From: an uncultured Candidatus Poseidoniales archaeon
GTDB taxonomy: Archaea; Thermoplasmatota; Poseidoniia; Poseidoniales; Thalassarchaeaceae
NCBI GenBank assembly: GCA_902601345.1
Contig: CACKMK010000008.1
Coordinates: 1-46,070, forward strand
Length of the DNA: 46,070 bases
Direction: 5' to 3'
The stretch's first letter is position 1, and each line of letters starts with the position of its first letter. The notes under the pieces were generated by a model. It made no database searches. It was not told the origin of the DNA and saw nothing but the letters and a program-made list of their open reading frames with translations. Positions 33,662 through 42,485 of this stretch are shown one piece after another. Position numbers and translations under genes: made by a program.

Positions 33662-34597
33662 ATGAGTGCATCGATTAGAGTGCCACTGATGATTATGGCC
33701 GTCTATTTTCTGAGTCTTTGGTCAGGAGTAGCAGCAGTACAAGCCCAGACCTCGCCCGATGTTTCGCTTACCTGTGACCAACCAGCTCCGATCGAGGTTT
33801 ATCCTGGTGCTCTGAGGTCCACGATCATATATTGCACACTCACTAACCCAACTACTTTCTCAGAGAAGGTCGATCTCACGTACCAACAGGGAATTATCTC
33901 AGTCGCGGGCCCGGGCTCAGCAACAGTACCTCCAGGAGATACATCCTTCCAAGTGGCCGCCAGAGCAGATCTGAGGCAACCTGAGGGCCAGCAAGTAGTA
34001 ACTATCACCGCTACTGTGACCCAGTGGAACGGGGCCCCTGTTACTGCGGCTACTTCTCCCACAGAAGCCAAGGTGATGACCGTGTTCAAGCAATTCAGCA
34101 GACTCAGGGTCGGAGCCGAATTGGCCTTCATACAACTCAGACCCAAGGTCGACTATACCTTGGTCTTCGACGTTTACAATGATGGAAACGCCAGGGACAA
34201 ATTCAACGTTGAGATTCAGAACTACGACGAGATGGTTGACGAGGGCTTCCAACTCAGTTTGCCCCTGATATCCCAGGAGATCGACTCCCTTGCCCCGCCG
34301 GAGAAGTTCAGGGTGCAGATGAGGACACCCAAGAACCAAGGATGGACAGACAAGTACTTCTCACTTCAGTTCAAGGCCACTTCCGAGTATTCGGTCAGAT
34401 CCGAAGGCGTCCCCAACTATCAGATACAGGTGATGACCATCTACATCAGAGGTGTTTACCTGCCAGGATTCGAACTTGTGGGGACTGCCATGATGGCGGC
34501 ACTGGCCGGTGCGGCCATTGGCAGAAGGACCAATGGAGACCAGGTTTCTATGGATGATGACGGAAACGTCGTCCCATTGGACAACCGTCTTTTCTAG
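33662..34597 (+). CDS. Secreted Ig-like protein with C-terminal anchor
   Basis: ATG 33662 follows AGAGGA eight bases upstream and gives a signal sequence (SIRVPLMIMAVYFLSLWSG, then AVQAQT). Two Ig-like domains of the CARDB/NEW3 type follow: the first around PIEVYPGALRSTIIYCTLTN and the second around LRPKVDYTLVFDVYNDGNA. A short hydrophobic segment near the C-terminus (LVGTAMMAALAGAAIG) would anchor it, with a polar tail. Its role is unknown. The same fold recurs in the protein at 42486-45983, so it may be part of the cell envelope. An earlier start at 33584 is less likely because it puts the signal too far in. Confidence 0.65.
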   Translation: MSASIRVPLMIMAVYFLSLWSGVAAVQAQTSPDVSLTCDQPAPIEVYPGALRSTIIYCTLTNPTTFSEKVDLTYQQGIISVAGPGSATVPPGDTSFQVAARADLRQPEGQQVVTITATVTQWNGAPVTAATSPTEAKVMTVFKQFSRLRVGAELAFIQLRPKVDYTLVFDVYNDGNARDKFNVEIQNYDEMVDEGFQLSLPLISQEIDSLAPPEKFRVQMRTPKNQGWTDKYFSLQFKATSEYSVRSEGVPNYQIQVMTIYIRGVYLPGFELVGTAMMAALAGAAIGRRTNGDQVSMDDDGNVVPLDNRLF

Positions 34598-34718
34598 ATA
34601 CGCCCATCCAAGAGCCATCAGGCAACGGATTGATAACCATCAGTCTAACGTAGATGGCCGAGGGATGTACCTTTTTCTTTGATGGGCATGTGAATAGTGA
34701 CTAGATGGTGTGGTTGGA

Positions 34719-36074
34719 ATGGGACAAGAAGTCGGAAAGTCAGATCGCATAGATCCGATTACGGGTGCCAAGGTCGGTGAATACGCCGATGAGATAGCCC
34801 CTTCCAGCAAATCCGCAGGACTACTAGAGAAGGCTGCCGAGCAAAGTCAAACCCCGACTCCTTTAGCCATTATTCCCGAAGACCCAGGAAAAGAGGAAGA
34901 AGGACCCATTCCAGAAGCAGCAGGACTGGTTGAATCACTCAAGACAGTAGCATTGTTCGGTATTCTGCCAGTTTTCCTCACACGTATTCTTCTTGTGTAT
35001 CTCCCGGGCGACGAACTAACTATCCCCGTGATTGGGGCCTCGTTGGTTATGTCATTCGTATTCCTACTTTCTCTGTCCGTTGTGGCGTGGAGATTGCGGG
35101 TATTTTCAATTTCCAGTTCTGGATTCGCTATAACGGGGACCAGCGCTTTAGCGGCGTCCGTAGTTGCAATCTCCTACATAATGATGCTAATTCTTCCGCT
35201 GATCCTAGGTGCCTTGCTAGAGGGCGAACTTTCGGTTGGTCAGGTTGAGTACAGCGATGATGGCGAGTCAATCACCATCAAGGTCCTCCAGAACACTGTC
35301 TCAGATAAGGACATGGAGGCTTCCATAGTCATACTTCAGGCTGGGCAGCAAGTATGGTCCTCTACTGCAAACTTCACCATAGACAGCGGGAAGGGAGAGG
35401 GCGAGATCACCATATTAGTCGACGATTTCTATTCCACAAATGCTCTTCCAGACTCGCCTTACACATTGGAGCTGACCATAGACGGGGATAGTTCAACCAG
35501 AGATCTAACTTACAGCCAGATTACCTGGGATACAACCCAGTGGACTGGAGCAGATGCCCTATCAAGGGATATTACAGGAGTTGAAGGCATGGCATCTGGA
35601 GTTGTCAAGGAGGATCCAGACCGATGTAGTGGCGATGCAGATAACTGTCTGGTTGGTATAGTCATGTCAGGTTGGTCTGGGCTCGACACCGGTGCAGATA
35701 AGCCCGCGAGGATGCCCTTCGCCGACTACACTGTAGAGGCCGTTCTCATGGAGGGGAATGATGTTGCAATATCCTATCCCACAATCTCGGTAAGCAACAC
35801 AGAAGCATCATGGGACTCTGAGGGAGGGATTTTCGGAACTGGTTCGGGTACTTGGGGGGAAGTCGGATCACAATTCGCGATGGAAGGATCTGTCTTCGAT
35901 GCTACCTTCGGAAAGTACGTACCTCGTGACGAGTTCGACTCCGCTGGTGATTATGGGTGCTATTCGTTCACAGTAACCGTCACACAAGGAGAATCGCAGA
36001 TATCCGACACCTCATACTACGATTACAGTACCAGCAATTCGAACGACATATGGGAAGCAGTGTCAGTTTGCTAG
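34719..36074 (+). CDS. Membrane protein with N-terminal cytoplasmic tail and Ig-like external domain
   Basis: I do not recognise the family. A polar stretch of about 70 residues, rich in Pro, Glu and Lys, precedes three hydrophobic segments (about 75-95, 102-123 and 140-170, with LPLILGALL ending the last). The remaining 280 residues look like external beta-rich domains with many Asp, Thr and Ser and a few cysteines (RCSGDADNCLVG). ATG 34719 is used; GTG 34710 is three codons earlier. It follows the Ig-like anchored protein by about 120 bases on the same strand and may be in the same unit. Confidence 0.6.
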   Translation: MGQEVGKSDRIDPITGAKVGEYADEIAPSSKSAGLLEKAAEQSQTPTPLAIIPEDPGKEEEGPIPEAAGLVESLKTVALFGILPVFLTRILLVYLPGDELTIPVIGASLVMSFVFLLSLSVVAWRLRVFSISSSGFAITGTSALAASVVAISYIMMLILPLILGALLEGELSVGQVEYSDDGESITIKVLQNTVSDKDMEASIVILQAGQQVWSSTANFTIDSGKGEGEITILVDDFYSTNALPDSPYTLELTIDGDSSTRDLTYSQITWDTTQWTGADALSRDITGVEGMASGVVKEDPDRCSGDADNCLVGIVMSGWSGLDTGADKPARMPFADYTVEAVLMEGNDVAISYPTISVSNTEASWDSEGGIFGTGSGTWGEVGSQFAMEGSVFDATFGKYVPRDEFDSAGDYGCYSFTVTVTQGESQISDTSYYDYSTSNSNDIWEAVSVC

Positions 36075-36076
36075 CT

Positions 36077-36814
36077 TCAGTCATTGATGCTGGAGAGGAA
36101 ATCTCTCATCCTGTCCGTTTTCGGATTATCGATTATGGATGATTCCCCCTCCTCTGCAATAAGGCCCTGATCCATGTATATCACACGATCAGCTACGTCT
36201 CTGGCGAATCCTATCTCATGGGTGACCACTACCATGGTCATCCCTTCCTCGGCCAAACCCTGTATGGTCTCAAGAACGGAACCGATTAGTTCTGGGTCTA
36301 GGGCACTAGTGGGCTCGTCAAAGAGCATGACCTCAGGCTTCATCGCAAGTGCCCTTGCGATAGCCACCCTCTGCTTCTGACCACCAGATAGATTTCCGGG
36401 ATAGGCATCAACCCTATCTAACATGTCGACCCTCTCAAGAACACTGCGAGCATGGTCAATTGCGTCCTCCTTGCTTATCCCCCTTACATGAATTAGCCCA
36501 AGGGAAACATTGTCAATCACCCTCAGGTGAGAAAACAACTCGAAAGACTGGAAGACCATCCCTATCCGAGAGCGAACATCGTTAACATCAGTAGCAGGGG
36601 TGTTGATCCTTTCTCCCTTCAACCTAACGATACCGTGGGTGGGCTCAATCAGACGGTTGATACACCTCAGTACGGTAGATTTACCACTCCCAGATGAGCC
36701 AATAATAGCCAATGACTCCCCCTCCTTCACTTCGAATGAGACTCCTCTGACCGCATGGACCCCTCCAACATACGTCTTCTCCATGTCTTCAACGCTGAGG
36801 ATAATTTCTGACAA
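36077..36814 (-). CDS. Amino-acid ABC transporter ATP-binding protein (GlnQ type)
   Basis: All nucleotide-binding motifs are present: Walker [10 protein letters not shown], the Q loop in VFQSFELF, the signature [15 protein letters not shown], Walker [13 protein letters not shown] and the switch histidine in [13 protein letters not shown]. The sequence follows polar amino-acid importer ATPases. The TTG start follows directly on the stop of the permease gene, with GGAGGT just upstream, so the two are translationally coupled. No solute-binding protein gene lies beside them. Confidence 0.93.
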   Translation of the reverse strand: MSEIILSVEDMEKTYVGGVHAVRGVSFEVKEGESLAIIGSSGSGKSTVLRCINRLIEPTHGIVRLKGERINTPATDVNDVRSRIGMVFQSFELFSHLRVIDNVSLGLIHVRGISKEDAIDHARSVLERVDMLDRVDAYPGNLSGGQKQRVAIARALAMKPEVMLFDEPTSALDPELIGSVLETIQGLAEEGMTMVVVTHEIGFARDVADRVIYMDQGLIAEEGESSIIDNPKTDRMRDFLSSIND

Positions 36815-39193
36815 TCAAGCACCTCCCGATATTCCCAAGCCAGGAATCCTGGTCCTTTCCTCGAGGTACCTGAGGAAGAGTGCTAGGGTCCATGTAATCA
36901 GGAAGTATGAGATTAGTACCATGCCCCAAGTCCAGAAAACTTGGAAAGTAGTTGCGACGATTAACTTCCCCTGCCTTGTGATTTCAGCATAACCGATAAT
37001 CATAGCTAGTGACGAGTTCAGTACTAGGTTGACCATCTCGTTACCTAGCGGGGGTATGCAGATCCTGACAGCCTGGGGCATTACCACGAGCCTCATCGAT
37101 TGCATGTAATTTAGCCCAATACTTCTGCCGGCTTCCATCTGCCCTGATGGAATCGCAGCGATAGCCCCTCTAATGGTCTCGCACTGGTATGCTCCCGAGT
37201 TCAAACCAAGAGCGAAAATCGCGCTTATGTATGCCCTATCCTCAAGAATCCCTCCAATCGGCCTACCATAGGCCAGCGATTCGGGATTCGTCTCGTAAAC
37301 TACGAAAATATCGGTGATGAAGTTAGAGTTGCCATCTAGGTAATCGAAGTCGAACAACATTAGCCCAGGGTCCTGCAACCTTCTTCCAAGCTCGAATCCG
37401 AAGTGTATGAACATGAATTGAACGAGCAAGGGGGTGTTTCTGAAAATGTCCGTGTATACCGTTGCAATCGTGTTCAATGGCCTGATGCCCCATGGATCGA
37501 GAGAGAAACTCACCTTGCTGAACTCAATTTCTCGTATGGAGAAATCTCCATTGCATGAAAAAAATATTCCCCCCAATATCGCAATTCCAAGACCCAGTAA
37601 AATCCAGAACATTGCCCCAGGAGCCCCGATAGGCGAGTAGATATGTTCCCATCCATCCAGGTTTAGGTCACTAATCTCGTCGAGATTATCGAAAATTCGA
37701 TAAATCCCGAAAATTATCAGAATTAGCCCGATTGTACGAATAGCGATAATGTTCAGTGGCTCACTAGCAGCAACGTGCAAGGATCTCCCCCTACAGTAGC
37801 CTAACGCACTGTTGAAAGGATTGTCCAGATTCAATTTTCTACCCAATCCGGTCGAGTTAATCGCTGAGATAGGAATCTGGAAAGCTAACCACAACGGCGA
37901 GACTACGAGCATCAATAGAATCTGGAATCTATTGGTCTGAGCGACATTCTTGAGTGTAGTTGGAGATGTCTTTAGCATTGAAAGGATTATCCCTAGAGTG
38001 AAACCCATTAGAATTCCAAAAATCACAATCTTAGCAGTGGCTACAAGTCCATCCATCAATCTCTCCTTCGAGTAGTCGACGAATTGCCCGAAATCGTTGA
38101 AGTCAATCACCTCGAACCCGACGAACTCCTCCGTCCCTGCGTTCTCTGTCCTGAGTACAATCCCTCCATCCCCTACGGCAACCCCTCTGAAACCGTCCAG
38201 CATCGCAAATCCATTGAACAAGGTCTCATTCGAGACTGGAATCATCTGCTGAGAGATTATATTCCCCCCATCCAGACTAAGGGAGAGATAGCCTCCAGGA
38301 CCAGAAAGCATGAACTTGAATTGTCCAAGAACCTTAATGCCGGTTACTTCGAAGTCCAGATTCGAACCTCCAGATTCGAACTCATCACCACCTCCTGGAG
38401 GGTACTCTCTTTCGATATCCACTATGCTCCAGACGAATCCTACGGGAACATTTCCTTCTCTCGATGACTTCAGAATGTGTCCTTCCTCAGAGATCGCGTA
38501 TGCCCTAATCGTACTGTAGTATTCAACATCGATAATTGCTTTCGATGAAACCTCGCTAGGCGCATCTCGATACTCCCAGCTACTGCCTCCATCGGAGGAT
38601 GCAATTATTCCCCCATTCTCTCCAGAAATAATTCCGTTATCTGAATCCAAAAATGATACGCTGAGAAATCCCATCCCCTCTCCTTCAATTGCCGGGTCGC
38701 ATTCAGTATCCCATTCCACTGTCACTGTGCAAGTCCAGACCTTATCTTGCCCAATGACAACAAAACTATCATTCCCAGTAAGTGCAATGTCCTTGATATC
38801 TCCAAATCGATCAGAACTTATATCCATCCAGATACCTTGATTCAACAATAGGACAGTACCGCTATTTCCTGCCACGATTATTGATTCGTAACTCGAATCA
38901 GAAGAAGTGAGATCCTCGCTAACTGATATTCCAGATTCAGACCAAGTTCTTCCATCATCGATACTCCTGATCATGGTTCCTCCGGATCCGAATACCCATA
39001 TCTCGCCCAATAGGTACTCGGCAGTATACAGATTCTCCTCAGTCCCACTGTCGACAACTTCCCATCCACTCCTAACCTCTTGAGCAGAAACTTCTCCAAA
39101 TGAGAAAAGAAGGGCAACTAGTAAGAATGCGATTAGTAAATCTGCCCTACGCTTGCCCTTGGGGCCTTTCCAGAGGGACGCTTCCAATGCCAC
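36815..39193 (-). CDS. Ycf48/BNR-like propeller fused to an amino-acid ABC permease
   Basis: A signal-like segment (about 17-37) is followed by a beta-propeller of repeated blades ending in SGGTMIRSIDDGRTW, GENGGIIASSDGGSSWEY and GDGGIVLRTENAG, the Ycf48/BNR pattern. From about residue 380 the chain becomes a polar amino-acid permease of the HisM/GlnP family. It has several membrane segments, PLLVQFMFIHFG, and the EAA loop EAGRSIGLNYMQSMRLVVMPQA that contacts the ATPase, then NSSLAMIIGYAEIT. At 792 residues it is about three times a usual permease. The external propeller may replace or assist the missing solute-binding protein, which is inference. Confidence 0.85.
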   Translation of the reverse strand: MALEASLWKGPKGKRRADLLIAFLLVALLFSFGEVSAQEVRSGWEVVDSGTEENLYTAEYLLGEIWVFGSGGTMIRSIDDGRTWSESGISVSEDLTSSDSSYESIIVAGNSGTVLLLNQGIWMDISSDRFGDIKDIALTGNDSFVVIGQDKVWTCTVTVEWDTECDPAIEGEGMGFLSVSFLDSDNGIISGENGGIIASSDGGSSWEYRDAPSEVSSKAIIDVEYYSTIRAYAISEEGHILKSSREGNVPVGFVWSIVDIEREYPPGGGDEFESGGSNLDFEVTGIKVLGQFKFMLSGPGGYLSLSLDGGNIISQQMIPVSNETLFNGFAMLDGFRGVAVGDGGIVLRTENAGTEEFVGFEVIDFNDFGQFVDYSKERLMDGLVATAKIVIFGILMGFTLGIILSMLKTSPTTLKNVAQTNRFQILLMLVVSPLWLAFQIPISAINSTGLGRKLNLDNPFNSALGYCRGRSLHVAASEPLNIIAIRTIGLILIIFGIYRIFDNLDEISDLNLDGWEHIYSPIGAPGAMFWILLGLGIAILGGIFFSCNGDFSIREIEFSKVSFSLDPWGIRPLNTIATVYTDIFRNTPLLVQFMFIHFGFELGRRLQDPGLMLFDFDYLDGNSNFITDIFVVYETNPESLAYGRPIGGILEDRAYISAIFALGLNSGAYQCETIRGAIAAIPSGQMEAGRSIGLNYMQSMRLVVMPQAVRICIPPLGNEMVNLVLNSSLAMIIGYAEITRQGKLIVATTFQVFWTWGMVLISYFLITWTLALFLRYLEERTRIPGLGISGGA

Positions 39194-39305
39194 AATACCA
39201 GCCCTCTCGCTGGGCTTTGAGGATTTAGTCTAGTCTACTAAGAAAAAATTTGACACAGACGCTCATTGGGCAATATTGATGTTCGGACTTTTGTCGCATG
39301 GTTTC

Positions 39306-40217
39306 ATGACAGATTTATTGTACAGTGGTAAGGTTAAACAGGTTTGGAGCACGAATGACCCCGATATCATCGAGTTCAGATACACGGATCAGATATCAGT
39401 CTTCGACCAAGTCATTCCTAGTTTGATTCCGAGGAAGGGGGAGTCGTTGAACAGGGCATCTTGTCATTGGTTCAGACTGATTGAGGACGAGGGAATTTGC
39501 AAGACTCATATCATAGAGATGAATGCTCCAGACAGAGTTCTAGCGAGAAGGTTTGACGTGATTAGAGAACCAGGTGCCATTCCCAGAGATGCAGAGAACT
39601 TCTTCGTCCCACTGGAAGTAATCTGCCGCCATTATCTGGCGGGTACCGCATGGAGGAGATATCAGAGAGGAGAGGTAAAGCCTGAGGACTTCGGATTCGA
39701 AGCAGGAGAGGTGCTTGAAGAGGGAGTCAGGCTTCCGAAGCCGTTCCTGGAAGTCTCCACTAAGTTCGAAAAGTTCGATAGGAATCTGGATAGAGAGGAG
39801 GCATTGGAGATCTCAAATTTGGATCCAGCAGAGCTTGACGCAATTCTAGCGATAGTTCTAGAGGTGGATTCGGTAATCGATCGAGAGACATCCAAGAGAG
39901 GACTTATTCATGTTGACGGGAAGAAGGAATTCGCACTTGGGGAAGGCCGAGAGCCTGTTCTGATAGACTCCTTTGGAACTCTCGATGAGGATCGATGGTG
40001 GGATGCCGATGCCTATGAGGATGGAGAGATAGTACAGCTCTCGAAGGAGTCAGTAAGAAAACACTACATCGAATCGGGTCATCATTCGGAACTATACGAA
40101 GCAAGACAATCTGGATCGCCCGAGCCACCGATCCCCCCTCTACCAGATAGCATTATTGCCAGTACGGCCGAACTATACGCTAGTATGTTCCAGCGCCTTA
40201 CTGGAGAGGCTCTTTGA
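39306..40217 (+). CDS. purC: SAICAR synthetase
   Basis: PurC joins aspartate to CAIR with ATP in purine synthesis. MTDLLYSGKVKQVW at ATG 39306 is the family N-terminus. RYTDQISVFD, the NRASCHWF helix, PLEVICRHYLAGTAW, and IDSFGTLDEDRWW follow in order. At 303 residues the protein is longer than the roughly 240-residue bacterial form, with a C-terminal extension rich in Pro. The next gene's start overlaps its stop, indicating an operon. An earlier ATG at 39279 would add nine unusual residues. Confidence 0.93.
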   Translation: MTDLLYSGKVKQVWSTNDPDIIEFRYTDQISVFDQVIPSLIPRKGESLNRASCHWFRLIEDEGICKTHIIEMNAPDRVLARRFDVIREPGAIPRDAENFFVPLEVICRHYLAGTAWRRYQRGEVKPEDFGFEAGEVLEEGVRLPKPFLEVSTKFEKFDRNLDREEALEISNLDPAELDAILAIVLEVDSVIDRETSKRGLIHVDGKKEFALGEGREPVLIDSFGTLDEDRWWDADAYEDGEIVQLSKESVRKHYIESGHHSELYEARQSGSPEPPIPPLPDSIIASTAELYASMFQRLTGEAL

Positions 40218-41113
40218 TGGGGACACATGAGTACGAGGAAGACCCTAGAAACGATGATGTCCTAATATCTGTAAATGGGGAGCTTTTCCCAAGGAAAAAG
40301 GCGAAGATTTCGGTTTTCGACTCTGGCTTCCTTTTGGGAGATGGTGTCTGGGAATCATTTAGGCTCCACCATGGAAAACTAGTGTTTATCGAAGAACATT
40401 TGGACAGACTTTTCCACGGGGCATCGGAGATTTCCCTTGACCCCGGGAGGTCTAGGGACGAGATTAGGTCAGATATAAACAGGGTGATTTCTGCTAACGA
40501 AATGCATGATGACGTCCATCTCAGGTTAATCGTTTCAAGAGGCCTCAAGCCAACTCCATACCAGGCACCTTGGGTAATTTCCTCAAAACCTACAATCGTC
40601 ATCATCCCAGAATTCAAGAAGGCCAACGAAAAAAGGTCAATCGATGGAATTAGGCTTGTCTCAGTAAATATAAGGAGAAGCGGCCCAGAGGTTCAGAATC
40701 CTAGGATTAATAGTCTCTCCAAGCACAACTGCATTGCTGCTTGCATCGAGGCAGATAACAAAGGGGGGGAGGAGGGTTTGATGTTGGATCCACACGGGTT
40801 TGTATCAACCTGTAATTCGACCCACTTCTTCATGGTAAGGGATGGCGTAGTTTGGACTTCAACGGGGGAATACTGCTTAGATGGTATTACCAGGCGCAAG
40901 GTCCTGGAGATTTGCGATTCTCACGGGATCCCATACACTCTGGGTAATTTCACATTTGAGGACGTACATTTGGCAGACGAGGCTTTCGTGACCGGGACAT
41001 TCGCAGGCTTGACTCCCGTAATTTCTTTCGATGGTACTGTGATTGGACAAGGATCAAGAGGGAGGATATGCGAAAGAATCCAACAACTGTATCAAGAACT
41101 CGTAATGAGGTAA
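40217..41113 (+). CDS. Fold-type IV (class IV) aminotransferase-like protein with altered active site
   Basis: The chain follows branched-chain and D-amino-acid aminotransferases: VNGELFPRKKAKISVFDSGFLLGDGVWESF, then HLDRLF, LDPHGFVSTCNSTHFF, YCLDGITR and TGTFAGLTPV. By hand alignment the PLP lysine position reads Asn (N165) in INSLSK, with a lysine four residues later, and the Glu that contacts the PLP ring nitrogen (GxVxE) reads Thr (T198). Catalysis is therefore doubtful or changed. ATG 40217 has GGAGAGG seven bases upstream and overlaps the purC stop. The next gene is a sulfotransferase-like protein, and the two are fused in a plant family. Confidence 0.8.
   Translation: MGTHEYEEDPRNDDVLISVNGELFPRKKAKISVFDSGFLLGDGVWESFRLHHGKLVFIEEHLDRLFHGASEISLDPGRSRDEIRSDINRVISANEMHDDVHLRLIVSRGLKPTPYQAPWVISSKPTIVIIPEFKKANEKRSIDGIRLVSVNIRRSGPEVQNPRINSLSKHNCIAACIEADNKGGEEGLMLDPHGFVSTCNSTHFFMVRDGVVWTSTGEYCLDGITRRKVLEICDSHGIPYTLGNFTFEDVHLADEAFVTGTFAGLTPVISFDGTVIGQGSRGRICERIQQLYQELVMR
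41106..41111 (+). promoter_or_regulatory. Ribosome binding site deciding the start of the sulfotransferase-like gene
   Basis: TGAGGT lies seven bases before TTG 41119 and overlaps the aminotransferase stop region. It favours TTG 41119 over the in-frame ATG 41068. Confidence 0.5.
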
Positions 41114-41118
41114 CTCGC

Positions 41119-41850
41119 TTGGATAGAACTAGTATCGCGATGTGGTCTGGGCCCCGTAATATCTCAACTGCACTTATGTACTCATTCGAAAATAGATTTG
41201 ACTGCCATGCAACCGATGAGCCTCTCTATGCATCTTTCCTCCTCAACAGCGGGACTCCTCATCCCGGCGCTGAGGAGGTTATTGAGAAAAATGAGACTGA
41301 TTGGGGAAAAATAATCACAACACTCACTGGCCCCATTCCCAATGAAAAGCACATTTGGTACCAGAAGCATATGTGTCATCACATTCCCGAGGACGCTGAC
41401 ATTTCTTGGATTGATGATTTCAAGAACTGCTTCTTGATCAGGAACCCACGGGACGTTCTCCTGTCCCTTTCCAAGATTACCGACTCCATTGAACTGCTAT
41501 CGACTGGGCTCCCGCAGCAACTAACAATCTTCAAGCATGTTATCAAGAGCTCCGGGAAAATACCCCCTGTCATCGATTCGGCTGACGTCTTGGAAGATCC
41601 CGAATCAATCCTCTCAGTGCTGTGTGAATCAATAGGCATTCCATTCTCCAGGAGAATGCTATCTTGGGAGCCAGGACCAAGGGCTTGTGACGGCTCATGG
41701 GGAAAATACTGGTATGATTCTGTATGGAAATCCTCGGGATTTTCCCCTCCGTCTTCAAAGGAAGGGGATTTGAGCGACCACTTGCATTCAGTCCTGGAAG
41801 AATCAACAATGATCTATCAGGAGCTCAGAGATATGCGCATCAGGACCTAG
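41119..41850 (+). CDS. Sulfotransferase-like P-loop protein
   Basis: The first residues, AMWSGPRNISTALMYSF, form a P-loop like the PAPS-binding loop of sulfotransferases, then DEPLYASFL. CFLIRNPRDVLLSLSK is the second phosphate loop (RNPxDxxxS), PPVIDSADVLEDP follows, and WEPGPRACDGSWGKYWY ends the conserved part. This set is the same as the N-terminal half of plant proteins called branched-chain aminotransferase-like, whose C-terminal half is a class IV aminotransferase. Here the partner is the gene immediately upstream. Whether it moves sulfate, binds another nucleotide, or modifies the aminotransferase product is unknown. The stop overlaps the convergent hypothetical gene by CTAG. Confidence 0.72.
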   Translation: MDRTSIAMWSGPRNISTALMYSFENRFDCHATDEPLYASFLLNSGTPHPGAEEVIEKNETDWGKIITTLTGPIPNEKHIWYQKHMCHHIPEDADISWIDDFKNCFLIRNPRDVLLSLSKITDSIELLSTGLPQQLTIFKHVIKSSGKIPPVIDSADVLEDPESILSVLCESIGIPFSRRMLSWEPGPRACDGSWGKYWYDSVWKSSGFSPPSSKEGDLSDHLHSVLEESTMIYQELRDMRIRT

Positions 41851-42470
41851 GAATGCCTTCTCATCAGAATCCCGCATTTCCTTTTGACAGCTGCTCTGAG
41901 AAAGACGAGAAGATGCCTAAATGCATCCTGCACTCCTCCATCGAGGGGCTCATCGGACTTGACTGACCAAGCTCCCTTCTCAATCTCCCTCCTAATTTTG
42001 GAGATATCTTCTCCGTCTAGCCAACCTAGCATCTCGATCCCTGCGGAGCCCTCATTGAATCCAGAATATCCGAATGAATCTTCATTCAGGCCCCTGCAAA
42101 GCTTCTCCAATAGGCGGTGAAGATCAGACTCCCCTCCCTCTTTCGTGTAGCGGAGGAGATACTCTATTGCATTGCCATCATCACTGGGGAACCTCCCTAG
42201 CCTCTCTCTTGAATGCCCCCCATCAAGAGATCGTGGAACGCTCCAGTCATCTTGCCAGTCGAGAATAGAGATGAATAGCAGAGTTGCCTTGTCAAGGGGG
42301 GAGTCTTCCCCCTCCTTAAGGCCCGCCACCTCTTCTATTCCTGCAGCTGAGAGGAGTAACTCTCCATGATTCCCAGACATGGAAGAGATGATTCCGTTTA
42401 CCATCGAATCGGGACTGTTCCTTATCGGGTCGAAAGTATGGAAGGAAGAAGGCGGAATGTAACTCCCCAT
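41847..42470 (-). CDS. Hypothetical protein, about 207 aa
   Basis: I do not recognise it. The start is probably ATG 42470; GTG 42479 is three codons earlier. There is no signal or membrane segment. The C-terminal half is helical and charged, with KIRREIEKGAWS and DAFRHLLVFLRAAVKRKCG. It reads like a soluble protein with a conserved-looking tryptophan-rich centre (ILDWQDDWSVPRSLDGG). It follows the large surface-protein gene on the same strand after 15 bases and may be co-transcribed with it. Confidence 0.5.
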   Translation of the reverse strand: MGSYIPPSSFHTFDPIRNSPDSMVNGIISSMSGNHGELLLSAAGIEEVAGLKEGEDSPLDKATLLFISILDWQDDWSVPRSLDGGHSRERLGRFPSDDGNAIEYLLRYTKEGGESDLHRLLEKLCRGLNEDSFGYSGFNEGSAGIEMLGWLDGEDISKIRREIEKGAWSVKSDEPLDGGVQDAFRHLLVFLRAAVKRKCGILMRRHS

Positions 42471-42485
42471 GGCACACACTGTTGA

